Source: an uncultured Polaromonas sp.
GTDB lineage: Bacteria; Pseudomonadota; Gammaproteobacteria; Burkholderiales; Burkholderiaceae
Direction of reading: 5' to 3'
NCBI GenBank assembly: GCA_946479075.1
Contig: CAMLDT010000048.1
Location: 1 to 18,907 of the forward strand
Length of the DNA stretch: 18,907 nt
In this document: one piece after another, positions 7,342 through 16,085 of the stretch
Position numbering within the stretch: position 1 is the stretch's first letter
Layout of the letters: every line of letters begins with the position of its first letter
Notes under the pieces: model-generated
The model's database searches: none
What the model saw: the letters and a program-made list of their open reading frames with translations, nothing else
Told to the model about the DNA's origin: nothing
Made by a program: the position numbers and the translations under genes

Positions 7342-8544
7342 ATGAACCGCATCAAGCACTGGATAGAACGCAACAGCATGGGCAGTGTGTTGCTGCTCGC
7401 CGTGATCCTGCTGGTGGTCTTTCCGCTGGCCCTGGACCTGTTCCGCCTGAACCTGGTAGGCAAGTACCTGAGCTACGCCTTTGTCGCGCTGGGCCTGGTG
7501 ATGCTCTGGGGTTACGGCGGTGTGCTGAGCCTGGGCCAGGGCGTGTTTTTCGGCCTGGGCGGCTACGGCATGGCGATGTTCCTCAAACTCGAAGCCAGCG
7601 ACCCCATCACCACCAAGATCCAGTCCACACCCGGCATCCCCGACTTCATGGACTGGAACCAGATCACCGCGCTGCCCGTCTGGTGGACACCGTTCCAGTC
7701 CTTTCCACTGACCGTGCTGCTGATCCTGGTGGTGCCGACGCTGCTGGCCTTCATCATCGGATATGCGATGTTCAAGCGGCGCGTGGGCGGCGTTTATTTC
7801 GCGATCATCACGCAGGCGGTGGCGCTGATCCTGACGGTGCTGATCATCGGCCAACAGGGTTACACCGGCGGCGTCAACGGCATGACCGACCTCAAGACCC
7901 TGATGGGCTGGGACACCCGCACCGACAACGCCAAATACATCCTCTACTTCCTGACCAGCGGCCTGCTGCTGGGCGCCATCGTGCTGTGCGCCTGGATACA
8001 GCGCAGCAAGCTCGGCACCTTGCTGCTGGCCATGCGCGACAAGGAAGACCGTGTGCGTTTTTCCGGCTACGACGTTGCCTTGTTCCGCATCTTTGCCTTT
8101 TGCCTGGCGGCCCTGCTGTCGGCCGTGGGCGGCGCCATGTTCACCCTGCAGGTGGGTTTCATGTCCCCCTCGCTGGTCGGCATCGTGCCTTCCATCGAGA
8201 TGGTGATTTTTGCAGCGGTCGGCGGGCGCATGTCGCTGGTCGGCGCGGTGTACGGCGCGCTGCTGGTCAATTTCGGCAAAACCTATTTCTCGGAAAGTTT
8301 CCCCGACCTCTGGCTGTTCCTGATGGCCGGCATGTTCCTGGGCGTGGTGCTGGCCTTTCCCGACGGTCTGGCCGGCGTCTACAACAACCGCGTCAAGCCC
8401 TGGCTGGCAAAACGCCTGGCCAACAACAAGGCGCCGGCAAGCGCCCCGCCGTCGGCGCCAGCGGCCGCCGCTGCCGCTGCGGCTCCCGCGGCCAGCAGCG
8501 AATCGCCCACCCTGCCCGCCGGCCTGAGTGGCCAGCAAACATAA
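7342..8544 (+). CDS. urtC: Urea/amide ABC transporter permease UrtC
   Basis: Second inner-membrane permease (LivM type), pairing with UrtB. Of 400 residues, about 360 form the hydrophobic core, with VALGLVMLWGYGGVLSLGQG near 48-65, AMFKRRVGGVYFAIITQAVA, YTGGVNGMTDL, LLLAMRDKEDRVRFSGYDVA (the ATPase-coupling loop) and FPDGLAGV. The last 40 or so residues form a low-complexity Ala/Pro/Ser tail starting near NNKAPASAPPS, probably disordered and unusual for the family. The ATG at 7342 has CCGGAG six bases upstream. The stop lies 16 bp before the urtD start, which has its own GGGAG. Confidence 0.92.
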   Translation: MNRIKHWIERNSMGSVLLLAVILLVVFPLALDLFRLNLVGKYLSYAFVALGLVMLWGYGGVLSLGQGVFFGLGGYGMAMFLKLEASDPITTKIQSTPGIPDFMDWNQITALPVWWTPFQSFPLTVLLILVVPTLLAFIIGYAMFKRRVGGVYFAIITQAVALILTVLIIGQQGYTGGVNGMTDLKTLMGWDTRTDNAKYILYFLTSGLLLGAIVLCAWIQRSKLGTLLLAMRDKEDRVRFSGYDVALFRIFAFCLAALLSAVGGAMFTLQVGFMSPSLVGIVPSIEMVIFAAVGGRMSLVGAVYGALLVNFGKTYFSESFPDLWLFLMAGMFLGVVLAFPDGLAGVYNNRVKPWLAKRLANNKAPASAPPSAPAAAAAAAAPAASSESPTLPAGLSGQQT

Positions 8545-8560
8545 AACCGGGAGCACAAAC

Positions 8561-9304
8561 ATGAGCAACACTGATTTTGTCCTCGCGGTGGAAGACCTCA
8601 CCGTGTCCTTCGACGGTTTCAAGGCCATCGACAGCCTGAACCTGTACGTGGACCAGAACGAGCTGCGCGTGATCATCGGCCCCAACGGTGCCGGCAAGAC
8701 CACCCTGCTGGACCTGATCTGCGGCAAGACCCGCGCCAGTGCCGGCCGCATCAAGTTCAAGAACGAAGAGATGACCCGGCTGCCCGAGTACCAGATCGTG
8801 CGGTCGGGCATAGGCCGCAAGTTCCAGACGCCGTCGATCTACGAAAACCTCAGCGTGTTCCAGAACCTGGAGGTGTCCTTCCCGCGCGGGCGCGGCGTGT
8901 TCGGGGCGCTGTTCTTCAAGCGCAGCGAGGAGGTGAAGGCCCAGGTTCAGGCAGTGGCCGCCGAGATCGGGCTGGAAACCCAGCTCGACACCGAGGCCGG
9001 CCTGCTGTCGCACGGGCAGAAGCAATGGCTGGAGATCGGCATGTTGCTAATGCAGGACCCCGAACTGCTGATGCTGGACGAGCCGATTGCCGGCATGAGC
9101 GTGCGTGAGCGCGAACTGACGGCCGAGCTGCTGCAGCGCATCTGCAAGGGCCGCGCCATGATCGTCATCGAACACGACATGGAGTTCGTCAAGCGCATCG
9201 CCGACAAGGTGACCGTCATGCACCAGGGAAAGATCCTGGCCGAGGGATCGATGGAGAAAGTGCAGGCCGATCCGCGCGTGATCGACGTGTACCTGGGCCA
9301 TTAA
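8561..9304 (+). CDS. urtD: Urea/amide ABC transporter ATPase UrtD
   Basis: Cytoplasmic ATPase (LivG type) powering the importer. The 247 residues show Walker A GPNGAGKTT (40-48), Q-loop Q89 (KFQT), the variant signature LSHGQKQWLEIG (149-160) seen in UrtD proteins in place of LSGGQ, Walker B LLMLDEP (169-175) and switch H205 (IEHDMEFV). The chosen ATG at 8561 has GGGAG about eight bases upstream and gives the usual MSNTDFVL start. An in-frame ATG at 8528 inside urtC lacks a ribosome site. It is followed 23 bp later by urtE. Confidence 0.93.
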   Translation: MSNTDFVLAVEDLTVSFDGFKAIDSLNLYVDQNELRVIIGPNGAGKTTLLDLICGKTRASAGRIKFKNEEMTRLPEYQIVRSGIGRKFQTPSIYENLSVFQNLEVSFPRGRGVFGALFFKRSEEVKAQVQAVAAEIGLETQLDTEAGLLSHGQKQWLEIGMLLMQDPELLMLDEPIAGMSVRERELTAELLQRICKGRAMIVIEHDMEFVKRIADKVTVMHQGKILAEGSMEKVQADPRVIDVYLGH

Positions 9305-9327
9305 GCCGCAGCACCAAGGAGAACACC

Positions 9328-10017
9328 ATGCTCAACGTCAACAACCTCCATGTCAGCTATGGCCAGAGCGAAGCGCTGCACGGCATCAGCTTTTCTGCCA
9401 AGAAAAACGAGACCGTCGCCATCATGGGTCGCAACGGCATGGGCAAGACCACCTTGTTCAAGTCGCTGATCGGCATCCTGCCGCTCAAGTCAGGGACCAT
9501 CGAAGTGGACGGCCAGGACATCTCGAAAGACGAGAGTTACCGGCGCGTGGCCAAGGGTGTGGCCTATGTGCCCCAGGGCCGCATGATTTTCCCGACCCTG
9601 ACGGTGCTGGAAAACATCCAGACCGGGCTGGAGAACGTGCGCCACAAACAGGTGCCCGAAGAAATTTACGCGCTGTTCCCGGTGCTGTTCGACATGCGCG
9701 GCCGCAAGGGTGGCAACCTGTCGGGCGGCCAGCAGCAGCAGCTCGCGATTGCGCGCGCGCTGGTGACCAACCCCAAGGTGCTGCTGCTCGATGAGCCGAC
9801 CGAAGGTATCCAGCCGTCCATCATCAAGGACATCGCGCGGGCGCTCAACGAGATCCGCAAGATGCGCGAGATCACCATCATCGTGTCGGAGCAGGTGCTG
9901 AGTTTTGCGATGGACGTGGCGGACCGCCTCTTCGTCATCGAAGGCGGGCAGCTGGTGCACGAAAGCACACGCGCCGCCACCGACACCGCGCGCATCAAGC
10001 AGTTTCTTTCCGTCTGA
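9328..10017 (+). CDS. urtE: Urea/amide ABC transporter ATPase UrtE
   Basis: Second cytoplasmic ATPase (LivF type), forming a heterodimer with UrtD. The 229 residues include Walker A GRNGMGKTT (34-42), Q-loop VPQGRMIFPTLTV (81-93), signature LSGGQQQQLAIARAL (131-145), Walker B VLLLDEPTEGIQPS (151-164) and VSEQ (187-190) at the switch, where Glu-Gln instead of His is usual for this subfamily. AAGGAG precedes the ATG. fmdA starts 37 bp after the stop, so transport and hydrolysis genes appear to be one transcription unit. Confidence 0.94.
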   Translation: MLNVNNLHVSYGQSEALHGISFSAKKNETVAIMGRNGMGKTTLFKSLIGILPLKSGTIEVDGQDISKDESYRRVAKGVAYVPQGRMIFPTLTVLENIQTGLENVRHKQVPEEIYALFPVLFDMRGRKGGNLSGGQQQQLAIARALVTNPKVLLLDEPTEGIQPSIIKDIARALNEIRKMREITIIVSEQVLSFAMDVADRLFVIEGGQLVHESTRAATDTARIKQFLSV

Positions 10018-10054
10018 ATTCCGTCTTTATCACCACCCCTCCAGGAGCAAGAGC

Positions 10055-11281
10055 ATGACCGATACCCTGATCAAGGTTGACCTGAGCAAGTCCCCCACCG
10101 AAAACGAGAACATCCACAACCGCTGGCACCCGGACATCCCCATGGCCTGCTGGGTCAACCCGGGCGACGACTTCATCCTGGAAACCTTTGACTGGACCGG
10201 TGGCTTCATCAAGAACAACGACAGCGCCGACGATGTGCGCGACATCGACCTGACGACGGTGCACTACCTGTCGGGCCCGGTCGGCGTCAAGGGCGCCGAA
10301 CCCGGCGACCTGCTGGTGGTGGACCTGCTGGACATCGGCGCCAAGCCGGATAGCCTGTGGGGCTTCAACGGCTTTTTCTCCAAGAAAAATGGCGGCGGTT
10401 TCCTGACCGAACATTTCCCTGAGGCGCAGAAGTCGATCTGGGACTTCAAGGGCATGTTCACCAGCTCGCGCCACATTCCCGGCGTCAACTTCGCCGGCCT
10501 GATCCACCCCGGCCTGATTGGCTGCCTGCCCGATAAAAAGATGCTGGACCTGTGGAACGAACGCGAGCAGCAACTGATCGACACCAACCCGACCGGTGGC
10601 CTGGCGAATCCGCCCTCCCCCGGCACCGCCCACATGGGCAAGATGAAGGGCGAGGCCAAAGCCAAGGCGGCCGCCGAAGGCGCACGCACCGTGCCGCCGC
10701 GCGAGCACGGCGGCAACTGCGACATCAAGGACTTGTCGCGCGGCTCCAAGGTGTTTTTCCCGGTCTATGTGGACGGCGCCGGCCTGTCGGTCGGTGACCT
10801 GCACTTCAGCCAGGGCGACGGCGAAATCACTTTTTGCGGTGCCATCGAGATGGCCGGCTGGGTGCACATGAAGGTCACGCTGATCAAGGGCGGCATGGCC
10901 AAGTACGGCATCAAGAACCCGATCTTCAAGCCCAGCGTCATCACGCCGGCCTACAACGACTACCTGATCTTCGAAGGCATCTCGGTCGACGAGGCCGGCA
11001 AGCAGTATTACCTCGACGTCAACGTGGCCTACCGCCAGGCCTGCCTGAACGCCATCGAGTACCTCAAGAAGTTCGGCTACTCGGGCGCCCAGGCCTATTC
11101 CATCCTCGGCACGGCGCCGGTGCAGGGCCACATCAGCGGTGTGGTCGATGTGCCCAACGCCTGCGCCACGCTGTGGCTTCCCACGCAGATTTTCGACTTC
11201 GACATCAACCCCAACGCAGCGGGTCCGATCAAGCACATCGACGGCAAGATCGACATGCCGCTGTCGCACGACCTGAAATAG
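10055..11281 (+). CDS. fmdA: Formamidase (acetamidase/formamidase family)
   Basis: Hydrolyses formamide, and in relatives acetamide and other short amides, to the acid and ammonia in the cytoplasm. The 408 residues match FmdA of Methylophilus: HNRWHPDIPMACWVNPGDDF (21-40), SGPVGVKGAEPGDLLVVDLL (73-92), SRHIPGVNFAGLIHPGLIGC (138-157), REHGGNCDIKDL (216-227), DLHFSQGDGE (248-257) and the CGAIEMAGWV block. The length is normal. The start at 10055 is favoured by GGAGCAAGAGC just upstream and by alignment of the MTDTLIKVDL start. The same frame stays open back to 9905 inside urtE, but that extension is a shadow. It sits between the importer and fmdB, the classic fmd arrangement. It is unrelated in fold to the amiE amidase two genes on. 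Confidence 0.95.
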   Translation: MTDTLIKVDLSKSPTENENIHNRWHPDIPMACWVNPGDDFILETFDWTGGFIKNNDSADDVRDIDLTTVHYLSGPVGVKGAEPGDLLVVDLLDIGAKPDSLWGFNGFFSKKNGGGFLTEHFPEAQKSIWDFKGMFTSSRHIPGVNFAGLIHPGLIGCLPDKKMLDLWNEREQQLIDTNPTGGLANPPSPGTAHMGKMKGEAKAKAAAEGARTVPPREHGGNCDIKDLSRGSKVFFPVYVDGAGLSVGDLHFSQGDGEITFCGAIEMAGWVHMKVTLIKGGMAKYGIKNPIFKPSVITPAYNDYLIFEGISVDEAGKQYYLDVNVAYRQACLNAIEYLKKFGYSGAQAYSILGTAPVQGHISGVVDVPNACATLWLPTQIFDFDINPNAAGPIKHIDGKIDMPLSHDLK

Positions 11282-11291
11282 GCGGCCCGCC

Positions 11292-11633
11292 ATGCCGACC
11301 TATGACTACCACTGCGGGCAGTGCGGCAGCTTCGACGCACTGCGCTCGGTATCCATGCGCAACCAGGACGCGGCCTGCCCGTCCTGCGGCGGCGTGGCAC
11401 CGCGCATCATCGCCAGCGCACCTGCGCTGGCCCTGATGGAGGGCGGCACCCGCCGCGCCATGGCCACCAACGAGCGCGCACGCCACGAACCGAAAAGCTC
11501 GGGCAGCTACGCGCGGCTCAAACATCCGGCCGGCTGCGGTTGTTGTTCGACGGGCAAACGCGGCGCCACGGTGACCGCCCCCAACGGCAACAAGGCTTTC
11601 CCCAGCAAGCGGCCCTGGATGATCAGCCACTAG
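11292..11633 (+). CDS. fmdB: FmdB-family zinc-ribbon protein
   Basis: Small protein named as a regulator of formamidase expression in methylotrophs; its biochemical role is uncertain. The N-terminal zinc ribbon is plain: [11 protein letters not shown] with C8/C11 and CPSC with C29/C32, plus the family ending VAPRII. The 113 residues exceed a minimal ribbon; the rest is basic and ends with a second Cys cluster, GCGCC (81-85), and [13 protein letters not shown]. Start at 11292, 10 bp after fmdA, without a good Shine-Dalgarno, so translation may be coupled to fmdA. The stop is 11 bp before amiE. Confidence 0.88.
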   Translation: MPTYDYHCGQCGSFDALRSVSMRNQDAACPSCGGVAPRIIASAPALALMEGGTRRAMATNERARHEPKSSGSYARLKHPAGCGCCSTGKRGATVTAPNGNKAFPSKRPWMISH

Positions 11634-11644
11634 AGGAGCACAAC

Positions 11645-12682
11645 ATGGTTCACGGCGATATTTCCAGCAGCAAGGACACCGTCGGCGTGGCGGTGGTCAA
11701 CTACAAGATGCCGCGCCTGCACACCCATGCCGAGGTGATGGACAACGTGCGCAACATCGCGCGCATGGTGGTCGGCATGAAGAAGGGCCTGCCCGGCCTG
11801 GACCTGGTGATCTTCCCGGAGTACAGCACCCACGGCATCATGTACGACGCGGGCGAGATGTATGAAACCGCTGCCACCATTCCCGGCGCCGAGACCGATG
11901 TGTTTGCCGCCGCCTGCCGTGAGGCCAAAGTCTGGGGGGTGTTCTCCATCACCGGTGAGCGCCACGAACAGCATCCGCACAAGGCGCCCTACAACACGCT
12001 GATCCTGATGAACGACCAGGGCGAGATCGTGCAGAAGTACCGCAAGATCATGCCCTGGGTGCCGATCGAAGGCTGGTACCCGGGCGACTGCACTTATGTC
12101 AGCGACGGGCCCAAGGGCCTGAAGGTCAGCCTGATCATCTGCGACGACGGCAACTACCCGGAAATCTGGCGCGACTGCGCGATGAAAGGCGCCGAACTGA
12201 TCGTGCGCTGCCAGGGTTATATGTACCCGGCCAAGGAGCAGCAGATCCTGATCAGCAAGGCCATGGCCTTTGCCAACAACACCTATGTGGCGGTGGCCAA
12301 CGCGGCCGGCTTTGACGGGGTGTATTCCTACTTCGGCCACTCGGCCATCATCGGCTTTGACGGACGGACCCTGGGCGAATGCGGCGAGGAGGACATGGGC
12401 ATCCAGTACGCAGCCCTGTCCAAACACCTGATCCGCGACTTCCGCCGCAATGGGCAATCGGAGAACCACTTGTTCAAGCTGCTGCACCGCGGCTACACCG
12501 GCATGATCAACTCGGGCGACGGCGACAAGGGCGTGGCCGCATGCCCCTTCAGCTTCTACACCGACTGGCTGCGCGACCCCGAGGCGGCGCGCAAGCAGGT
12601 GGAGTCCTTCACACGAACCACGATCGGCACGGATGAAGCGCCCATAGAGGGCATTCCGAACCAGAGCAGCACGCCCGCCTAG
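11645..12682 (+). CDS. amiE: Aliphatic amidase (nitrilase superfamily)
   Basis: Cytoplasmic hydrolase converting short aliphatic amides such as acetamide, propionamide and formamide to the acid and ammonia. The 345 residues are nearly colinear with Pseudomonas aeruginosa AmiE (346 residues), beginning [20 protein letters not shown]. The catalytic triad falls at the same numbers: E59 (FPEY), K134 (KYRKI) and C166 ([10 protein letters not shown]). [19 protein letters not shown] is also conserved. The ATG at 11645 has GAGGAG seven bases upstream. AmiF formamidase is a close relative, but the N-terminus and the YMYPAKEQQ region fit AmiE. No amiC/amiR sensor-antiterminator genes are nearby, unlike in Pseudomonas. 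It is last in the operon. Confidence 0.94.
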   Translation: MVHGDISSSKDTVGVAVVNYKMPRLHTHAEVMDNVRNIARMVVGMKKGLPGLDLVIFPEYSTHGIMYDAGEMYETAATIPGAETDVFAAACREAKVWGVFSITGERHEQHPHKAPYNTLILMNDQGEIVQKYRKIMPWVPIEGWYPGDCTYVSDGPKGLKVSLIICDDGNYPEIWRDCAMKGAELIVRCQGYMYPAKEQQILISKAMAFANNTYVAVANAAGFDGVYSYFGHSAIIGFDGRTLGECGEEDMGIQYAALSKHLIRDFRRNGQSENHLFKLLHRGYTGMINSGDGDKGVAACPFSFYTDWLRDPEAARKQVESFTRTTIGTDEAPIEGIPNQSSTPA

Positions 12683-12698
12683 CCGTCATCTACTCACT

Positions 12699-12752
12699 TT
12701 TTTATAGCTGTTCACGCCCGCCCGATAAGGGCTGGAGGCACTTTTTTCTTAT
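12699..12752. repeat. Dispersed intergenic repeat, copy 2, with terminator-like end
   Basis: The element starts TTTTTATAGCTG, has ATAAGGGCTGGAGGC in the middle and a T-run at 12742-12747, and aligns over its full 54 bp with the copy at 431-484. It fills most of the 78-bp gap between the convergent ends of amiE and eda. A small GCCC-GATAA-GGGC stem (about 12721-12733) with downstream Ts could end the amide operon transcript, though the stem is short and the Ts are 8-9 bases away. Confidence 0.55.
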
Positions 12753-12760
12753 CAACCCGG

Positions 12761-13414
12761 CTAGGCACGAAGACCGGCCGCCTGCCGCGCCAGCTCCGTC
12801 ACCCGCGCCCAGTCGCCGCTGGCCAGCGCATCCGCCGGCACCAGCCAGGAGCCGCCGACACAAGCCACGTTGGCCAGCGCCAGAAAATCAGCCGCGTTGG
12901 CGGCGGTGATACCGCCGGTGGGGCAAAACCGCACATCACCGAACGGCCCGCTCCAGGCCTTGAGCATGGCCAGGCCCCCAGCCTGCAGCGCCGGAAAGAA
13001 TTTGAGTTCGGTGTAGCCATCCTCCTGCGCGGCCATGATCTCGCTGCCGGTCGCCACGCCGGGCAGCAGTGGCAGGTGCGCATCACGGCAGGCGGTGCCG
13101 ACCGTATGGGTATAACCCGGACTCACGATAAACCGTGCACCGGCCATGGCGCAGGCTTGCACATCGGCTGCGCTGCGCGCAGTGCCGGCGCCAACCACCG
13201 CCTCGGGCACGTCGCGGGCAATCGCCTCGATGCAGGCGAGCGCCTGCGGCGTGCGCAAGGTCACCTCCAGCATGCGGATGCCTCCGGCCACCAGCGCCCG
13301 CGCCAGCGGCACGGCATGCGCCACATCGGTCAGCACGATCACCGGGATCACCGCCGCGTCCTGCATCACCTGCAGGGCGGTCAATGGCGCTGCGATTTCA
13401 AGTTTCAGGTCCAC
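12761..13414 (-). CDS. eda: KDPG aldolase (2-keto-3-deoxy-6-phosphogluconate aldolase)
   Basis: Splits KDPG to pyruvate and glyceraldehyde 3-phosphate, the second step of the Entner-Doudoroff pathway. The 217 residues carry E50 in MLEVTLRT, the VGAGTARS block, [17 protein letters not shown], the Schiff-base lysine K138 in YTELKFFPA and the phosphate-binding PTGGI. The start is GTG at 13414 ([11 protein letters not shown]...), with AAGGAG seven bases upstream inside the end of edd. The two genes overlap by 10 bp, so coupled translation is likely. An in-frame ATG at 13540 lies deep in edd and is a shadow. Confidence 0.93.
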   Translation of the reverse strand: MDLKLEIAAPLTALQVMQDAAVIPVIVLTDVAHAVPLARALVAGGIRMLEVTLRTPQALACIEAIARDVPEAVVGAGTARSAADVQACAMAGARFIVSPGYTHTVGTACRDAHLPLLPGVATGSEIMAAQEDGYTELKFFPALQAGGLAMLKAWSGPFGDVRFCPTGGITAANAADFLALANVACVGGSWLVPADALASGDWARVTELARQAAGLRA

Positions 13415-15225
13415 GACAAAGCTCCTTCCTCGGCCATCAGCGCATTGCGCCGCATGCCTGCAAACAATTCGCGGCCCATGCCCAGCCCATTGGCCACCCT
13501 CAGCGCATCGGGCATCAGCGTGGCCTCGCGGGCAGCCCACTCGGCAGGCGGCACCTTGATTTCAAGCATGCCCGTGACCGAATCGAGCAGGATCACATCA
13601 CCATCGCGCACCTTCGCCAAGGGACCGCCGGCGGCCGCCTCGGGCGACACATGGATGGCTGCCGGGACCTTGCCGGAGGCGCCGCTCATGCGGCCGTCGG
13701 TGACCAGCGCCACCTTGAAACCCTTGCCCTGCAGCACCGCCAGCGGCGGCGTGAGCTTGTGCAGTTCGGGCATGCCGTTGGCCTGCGGACCCTGCCAGCG
13801 CACCACACAGATCACGTCGCGCTCCAGCTCGCCAGCCTGGAAAGCCAGGTGCAGAGCCTCCTGAGAATCAAAGACGCGCGCCGGGGCTTCAATCACATGG
13901 CGGTCGTCAGGCACAGCCGAGACCTTGATCACGCTGCGGCCCAGGTTGCCCTGCAGCAGCTTGAGCCCGCCGCTGGGGCTGAAGGGCGCGCTCGCGGGGC
14001 GCACGATGGCCTCGTCCTTCGACACCCCCATCTCGTGCCAGGCCAGCTTGCCGTCAACCATCGCCGGCTCACGCGTGTACTCGCGGATGCCGCCCGCGCG
14101 CACCGTCAGCACGTCCTCGTGCATGAAGCCGGCATCCAGCAGTTCGCGGATCACATAACCGGTGCCGCCGGCCGCCTGGAACTGGTTCACGTCGGCGCTG
14201 CCGTTCGGATAGACATGCGTGAGCAGGGGCACCACATCGGACAGGTCGGAAAAATCGTTCCAGTCGATCAGGATGCCGGCCGAATGCGCGACCGCGACCC
14301 AGTGGATCAGGTGGTTGGTGGAACCGCCGGTGGCCAGCAGCGCCACCATCGCATTAACGATGGCTTTTTCATCAACGATACGTCCTATCGGCGAAAACCG
14401 TTTCGACGATTTGACGATGCCCAGCACCGTGCGCGCGGCCTCGCGCGTGAGTTCATCACGCAGATCGCCACCAGGATTCACAAAGGCGGTGCCAGGCACA
14501 TGCAGTCCCATGGCTTCCAGCAGCATCTGGTTGCTGTTGGCCGTGCCGTAAAACGTGCAGGTGCCGGGGCTGTGGTAACTCTTGAGCTCGGCGTCGAGCA
14601 GGCCGTCGCGGCCGACCAGGCCTTGCGCCGCCAGTTCGCGCACGCGGGCCTTTTCCTTGTTTGGCAGGCCCGAGGGCATGGGCCCGGCCGGCACAAACAC
14701 CATGGGCAGGTGGCCAAAATGCAGCGCACCGATCAGCAGGCCGGGCACGATCTTGTCGCACACACCCAGCATCAACGCGGCGTCGAACATGTCATGGCTC
14801 AGCGACACCGCCGTGGCCATGGCAATCACATCGCGGCTGAAAAGACTCAACTCCATGCCGGTCGTGCCCTGGGTCACGCCGTCGCACATCGCCGGCACAC
14901 CACCGGCGACCTGCGCCGTGGCACCGTGCAGGCGCGCCTCCCACTTGATGAGGTCGGGGTAGGGCTGCAGCGGCGTGTGGGCCGAGAGCATGTCGTTGTA
15001 GGCGGTGACGATGCCGATGTTGGGCGCGCGTTCGGTCACCACCTTGAAGCGGTCGTCCAGCGGCATGCCGGCCACGGCGTGGGCAATGTTGCCGCAGCCC
15101 ATGCGGTCCACGCTGATGGCGCGGGTGGCGGTGCTGTCGAGCCGCTGCAGGTAGGCGCTGCGGGTGGGGCGGCTGCGATTCTGGATTCTTTCGGTGACCT
15201 GGGCGACGGTGGGATGGAGGGTCAT
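13405..15225 (-). CDS. edd: 6-phosphogluconate dehydratase
   Basis: Dehydrates 6-phosphogluconate to KDPG, the first committed Entner-Doudoroff step, using an iron-sulfur cluster. The 606 residues are close to E. coli Edd (603) and of the IlvD/Edd family. Cluster cysteines are present: C114 ([10 protein letters not shown]), C156 (GVCDKIVPG) and C223 ([14 protein letters not shown]). [21 protein letters not shown] near the C-terminus is the family signature. The ATG at 15225 has only a weak AGAAG upstream. It is transcribed away from the OmpA-domain gene's 3' end, with 138 bp between. It overlaps eda by 10 bp. Confidence 0.95.
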   Translation of the reverse strand: MTLHPTVAQVTERIQNRSRPTRSAYLQRLDSTATRAISVDRMGCGNIAHAVAGMPLDDRFKVVTERAPNIGIVTAYNDMLSAHTPLQPYPDLIKWEARLHGATAQVAGGVPAMCDGVTQGTTGMELSLFSRDVIAMATAVSLSHDMFDAALMLGVCDKIVPGLLIGALHFGHLPMVFVPAGPMPSGLPNKEKARVRELAAQGLVGRDGLLDAELKSYHSPGTCTFYGTANSNQMLLEAMGLHVPGTAFVNPGGDLRDELTREAARTVLGIVKSSKRFSPIGRIVDEKAIVNAMVALLATGGSTNHLIHWVAVAHSAGILIDWNDFSDLSDVVPLLTHVYPNGSADVNQFQAAGGTGYVIRELLDAGFMHEDVLTVRAGGIREYTREPAMVDGKLAWHEMGVSKDEAIVRPASAPFSPSGGLKLLQGNLGRSVIKVSAVPDDRHVIEAPARVFDSQEALHLAFQAGELERDVICVVRWQGPQANGMPELHKLTPPLAVLQGKGFKVALVTDGRMSGASGKVPAAIHVSPEAAAGGPLAKVRDGDVILLDSVTGMLEIKVPPAEWAAREATLMPDALRVANGLGMGRELFAGMRRNALMAEEGALSWT

Positions 15226-15291
15226 GGGTGATTTCTTCTCGGTGCGTGAGGGGCGTCCGTCACTTTGCCTTGCAGCGTTATGACTTCGTCC

Positions 15292-15319
15292 ATCCTACTG
15301 CCTTGGCAAACCCCTGCAA
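15292..15319 (-). promoter_or_regulatory. Possible sigma-70 promoter for edd-eda
   Basis: On the minus strand, TTGCAG (15319-15314) and TAGGAT (15297-15292) are separated by 16 bp, 67 bp upstream of the edd start. The -10 is imperfect. A GGTTTGC word occurs twice, 10 bp apart, across the -35. I saw nothing else in the 138-bp gap; no HexR-like palindrome was recognised. Confidence 0.3.
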
Positions 15320-15363
15320 ACCCACGGGTACAGCGCGGTTACCTCAGGGCGCGGCAGACCCGC

Positions 15364-15951
15364 TTATTGCAGGGCAATCTCTACCCGGCGCGCCTCGGCA
15401 TCGCTGCCGGTGCCCGCCGTCTGCGCGGGTTTTTCAAGGCGGATCTGGTGCTCAGGCACACCAGCGGCCAGCAAGGCCTTGCGCACCGCCAGCGCGCGCT
15501 CCAGGGCCAGTTCTGCATTGCGCGCAGGGCTGCCCTGTGCGTCATGAAAACCCGAGATGACCACTTTTTTGCCGCCGCGCGCGCCCTTGACCACATCCAC
15601 CAGGGCCCCGGCCGCACCCGCAGCGAGTTCGGCCTTGCCGGAAGCAAAGTAAAACTTCACGATGCCGTATTCCACCGTGATGCTGGCAGCGTCCGACACG
15701 GCCTGGGCTGCCAGCGCGGCGGACGCAGCGGGCGCAGGCGCAGGGGCAAGCGGTGCAGGAGCGGGAACCGGTGGCACCGCCGGCGCCAGCGCCGCCGCAG
15801 GCGCAGGCGGCGGCACGGGAATCGGCATGACCTGTGCCCGGTGGCTGCGGCTGATGGCCAGCCCGATCACCAGCGCCACGACCAGCAACACCAGGCTCAT
15901 CACCGATCCCAGCACCCAGCCCTGCTGACCCTCATCCGACTCAGAAAACAT
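15364..15951 (-). CDS. Single-TM OmpA-domain (peptidoglycan-binding-like) protein
   Basis: Probably an inner-membrane-anchored periplasmic protein. Of 195 residues, a hydrophobic segment lies about 15-35 (VLGSVMSLVLLVVALVIGLA), followed by a Pro/Ala-rich linker about 43-85, and an OmpA-like domain about 95-195 with VEYGIVKFYFASGKAEL, VVISGFHDAQGSPARNAELA and LERALAVRKALLAAGV. The usual Asp/Arg diaminopimelate-contact pattern is only partly evident. The start at 15951 is chosen because GGAGAG lies 9 bases upstream; an ATG five codons earlier has no ribosome site. The function cannot be named. It is divergent from the ChaC-like gene. Confidence 0.82.
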   Translation of the reverse strand: MFSESDEGQQGWVLGSVMSLVLLVVALVIGLAISRSHRAQVMPIPVPPPAPAAALAPAVPPVPAPAPLAPAPAPAASAALAAQAVSDAASITVEYGIVKFYFASGKAELAAGAAGALVDVVKGARGGKKVVISGFHDAQGSPARNAELALERALAVRKALLAAGVPEHQIRLEKPAQTAGTGSDAEARRVEIALQ

Positions 15952-15999
15952 GCAGCGACTCTCCATAAAAAAAGGACGGCCCGACGTTTGCGGCGCCTG

Positions 16000-16085
16000 A
16001 TGCCGCATGCACAAGCGGCATGCACAAACCGGCGGCTCATTGTAAAGTCCAGTGGTGGACAACCCCCTCCCCCATGGCATGCACA
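16000..16085. repeat. GCATGCACA repeats and short hairpin between divergent genes
   Basis: GCATGCACAA occurs at 16005-16014 and 16018-16027 (13 bp apart), and GCATGCACA again at 16077-16085, just inside the ChaC-like reading frame. The first two flank an inverted repeat ATGCCGC (16000-16006)/GCGGCAT (16015-16021). The same GCATGCAC word is part of the palindrome at 4880-4889. They may be regulator sites for the 100-bp divergent spacer, or chance. Confidence 0.4.

Noticed and set aside
7195..8820. Minus-strand open frame of 541 codons across urtC and urtD
   Set aside because: Antisense to two conserved transporter genes; low-information His/Gln/Gly-rich translation.
9905..10054. Upstream in-frame extension of fmdA starting inside urtE
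   Set aside because: The residues do not resemble formamidases, and a GGAG-type ribosome site sits just before the ATG at 10055.
13135..15231. Plus-strand open frame of 698 codons opposite edd
   Set aside because: It mirrors the full edd gene, has the same shadow composition and no family motif; edd itself is unmistakable.
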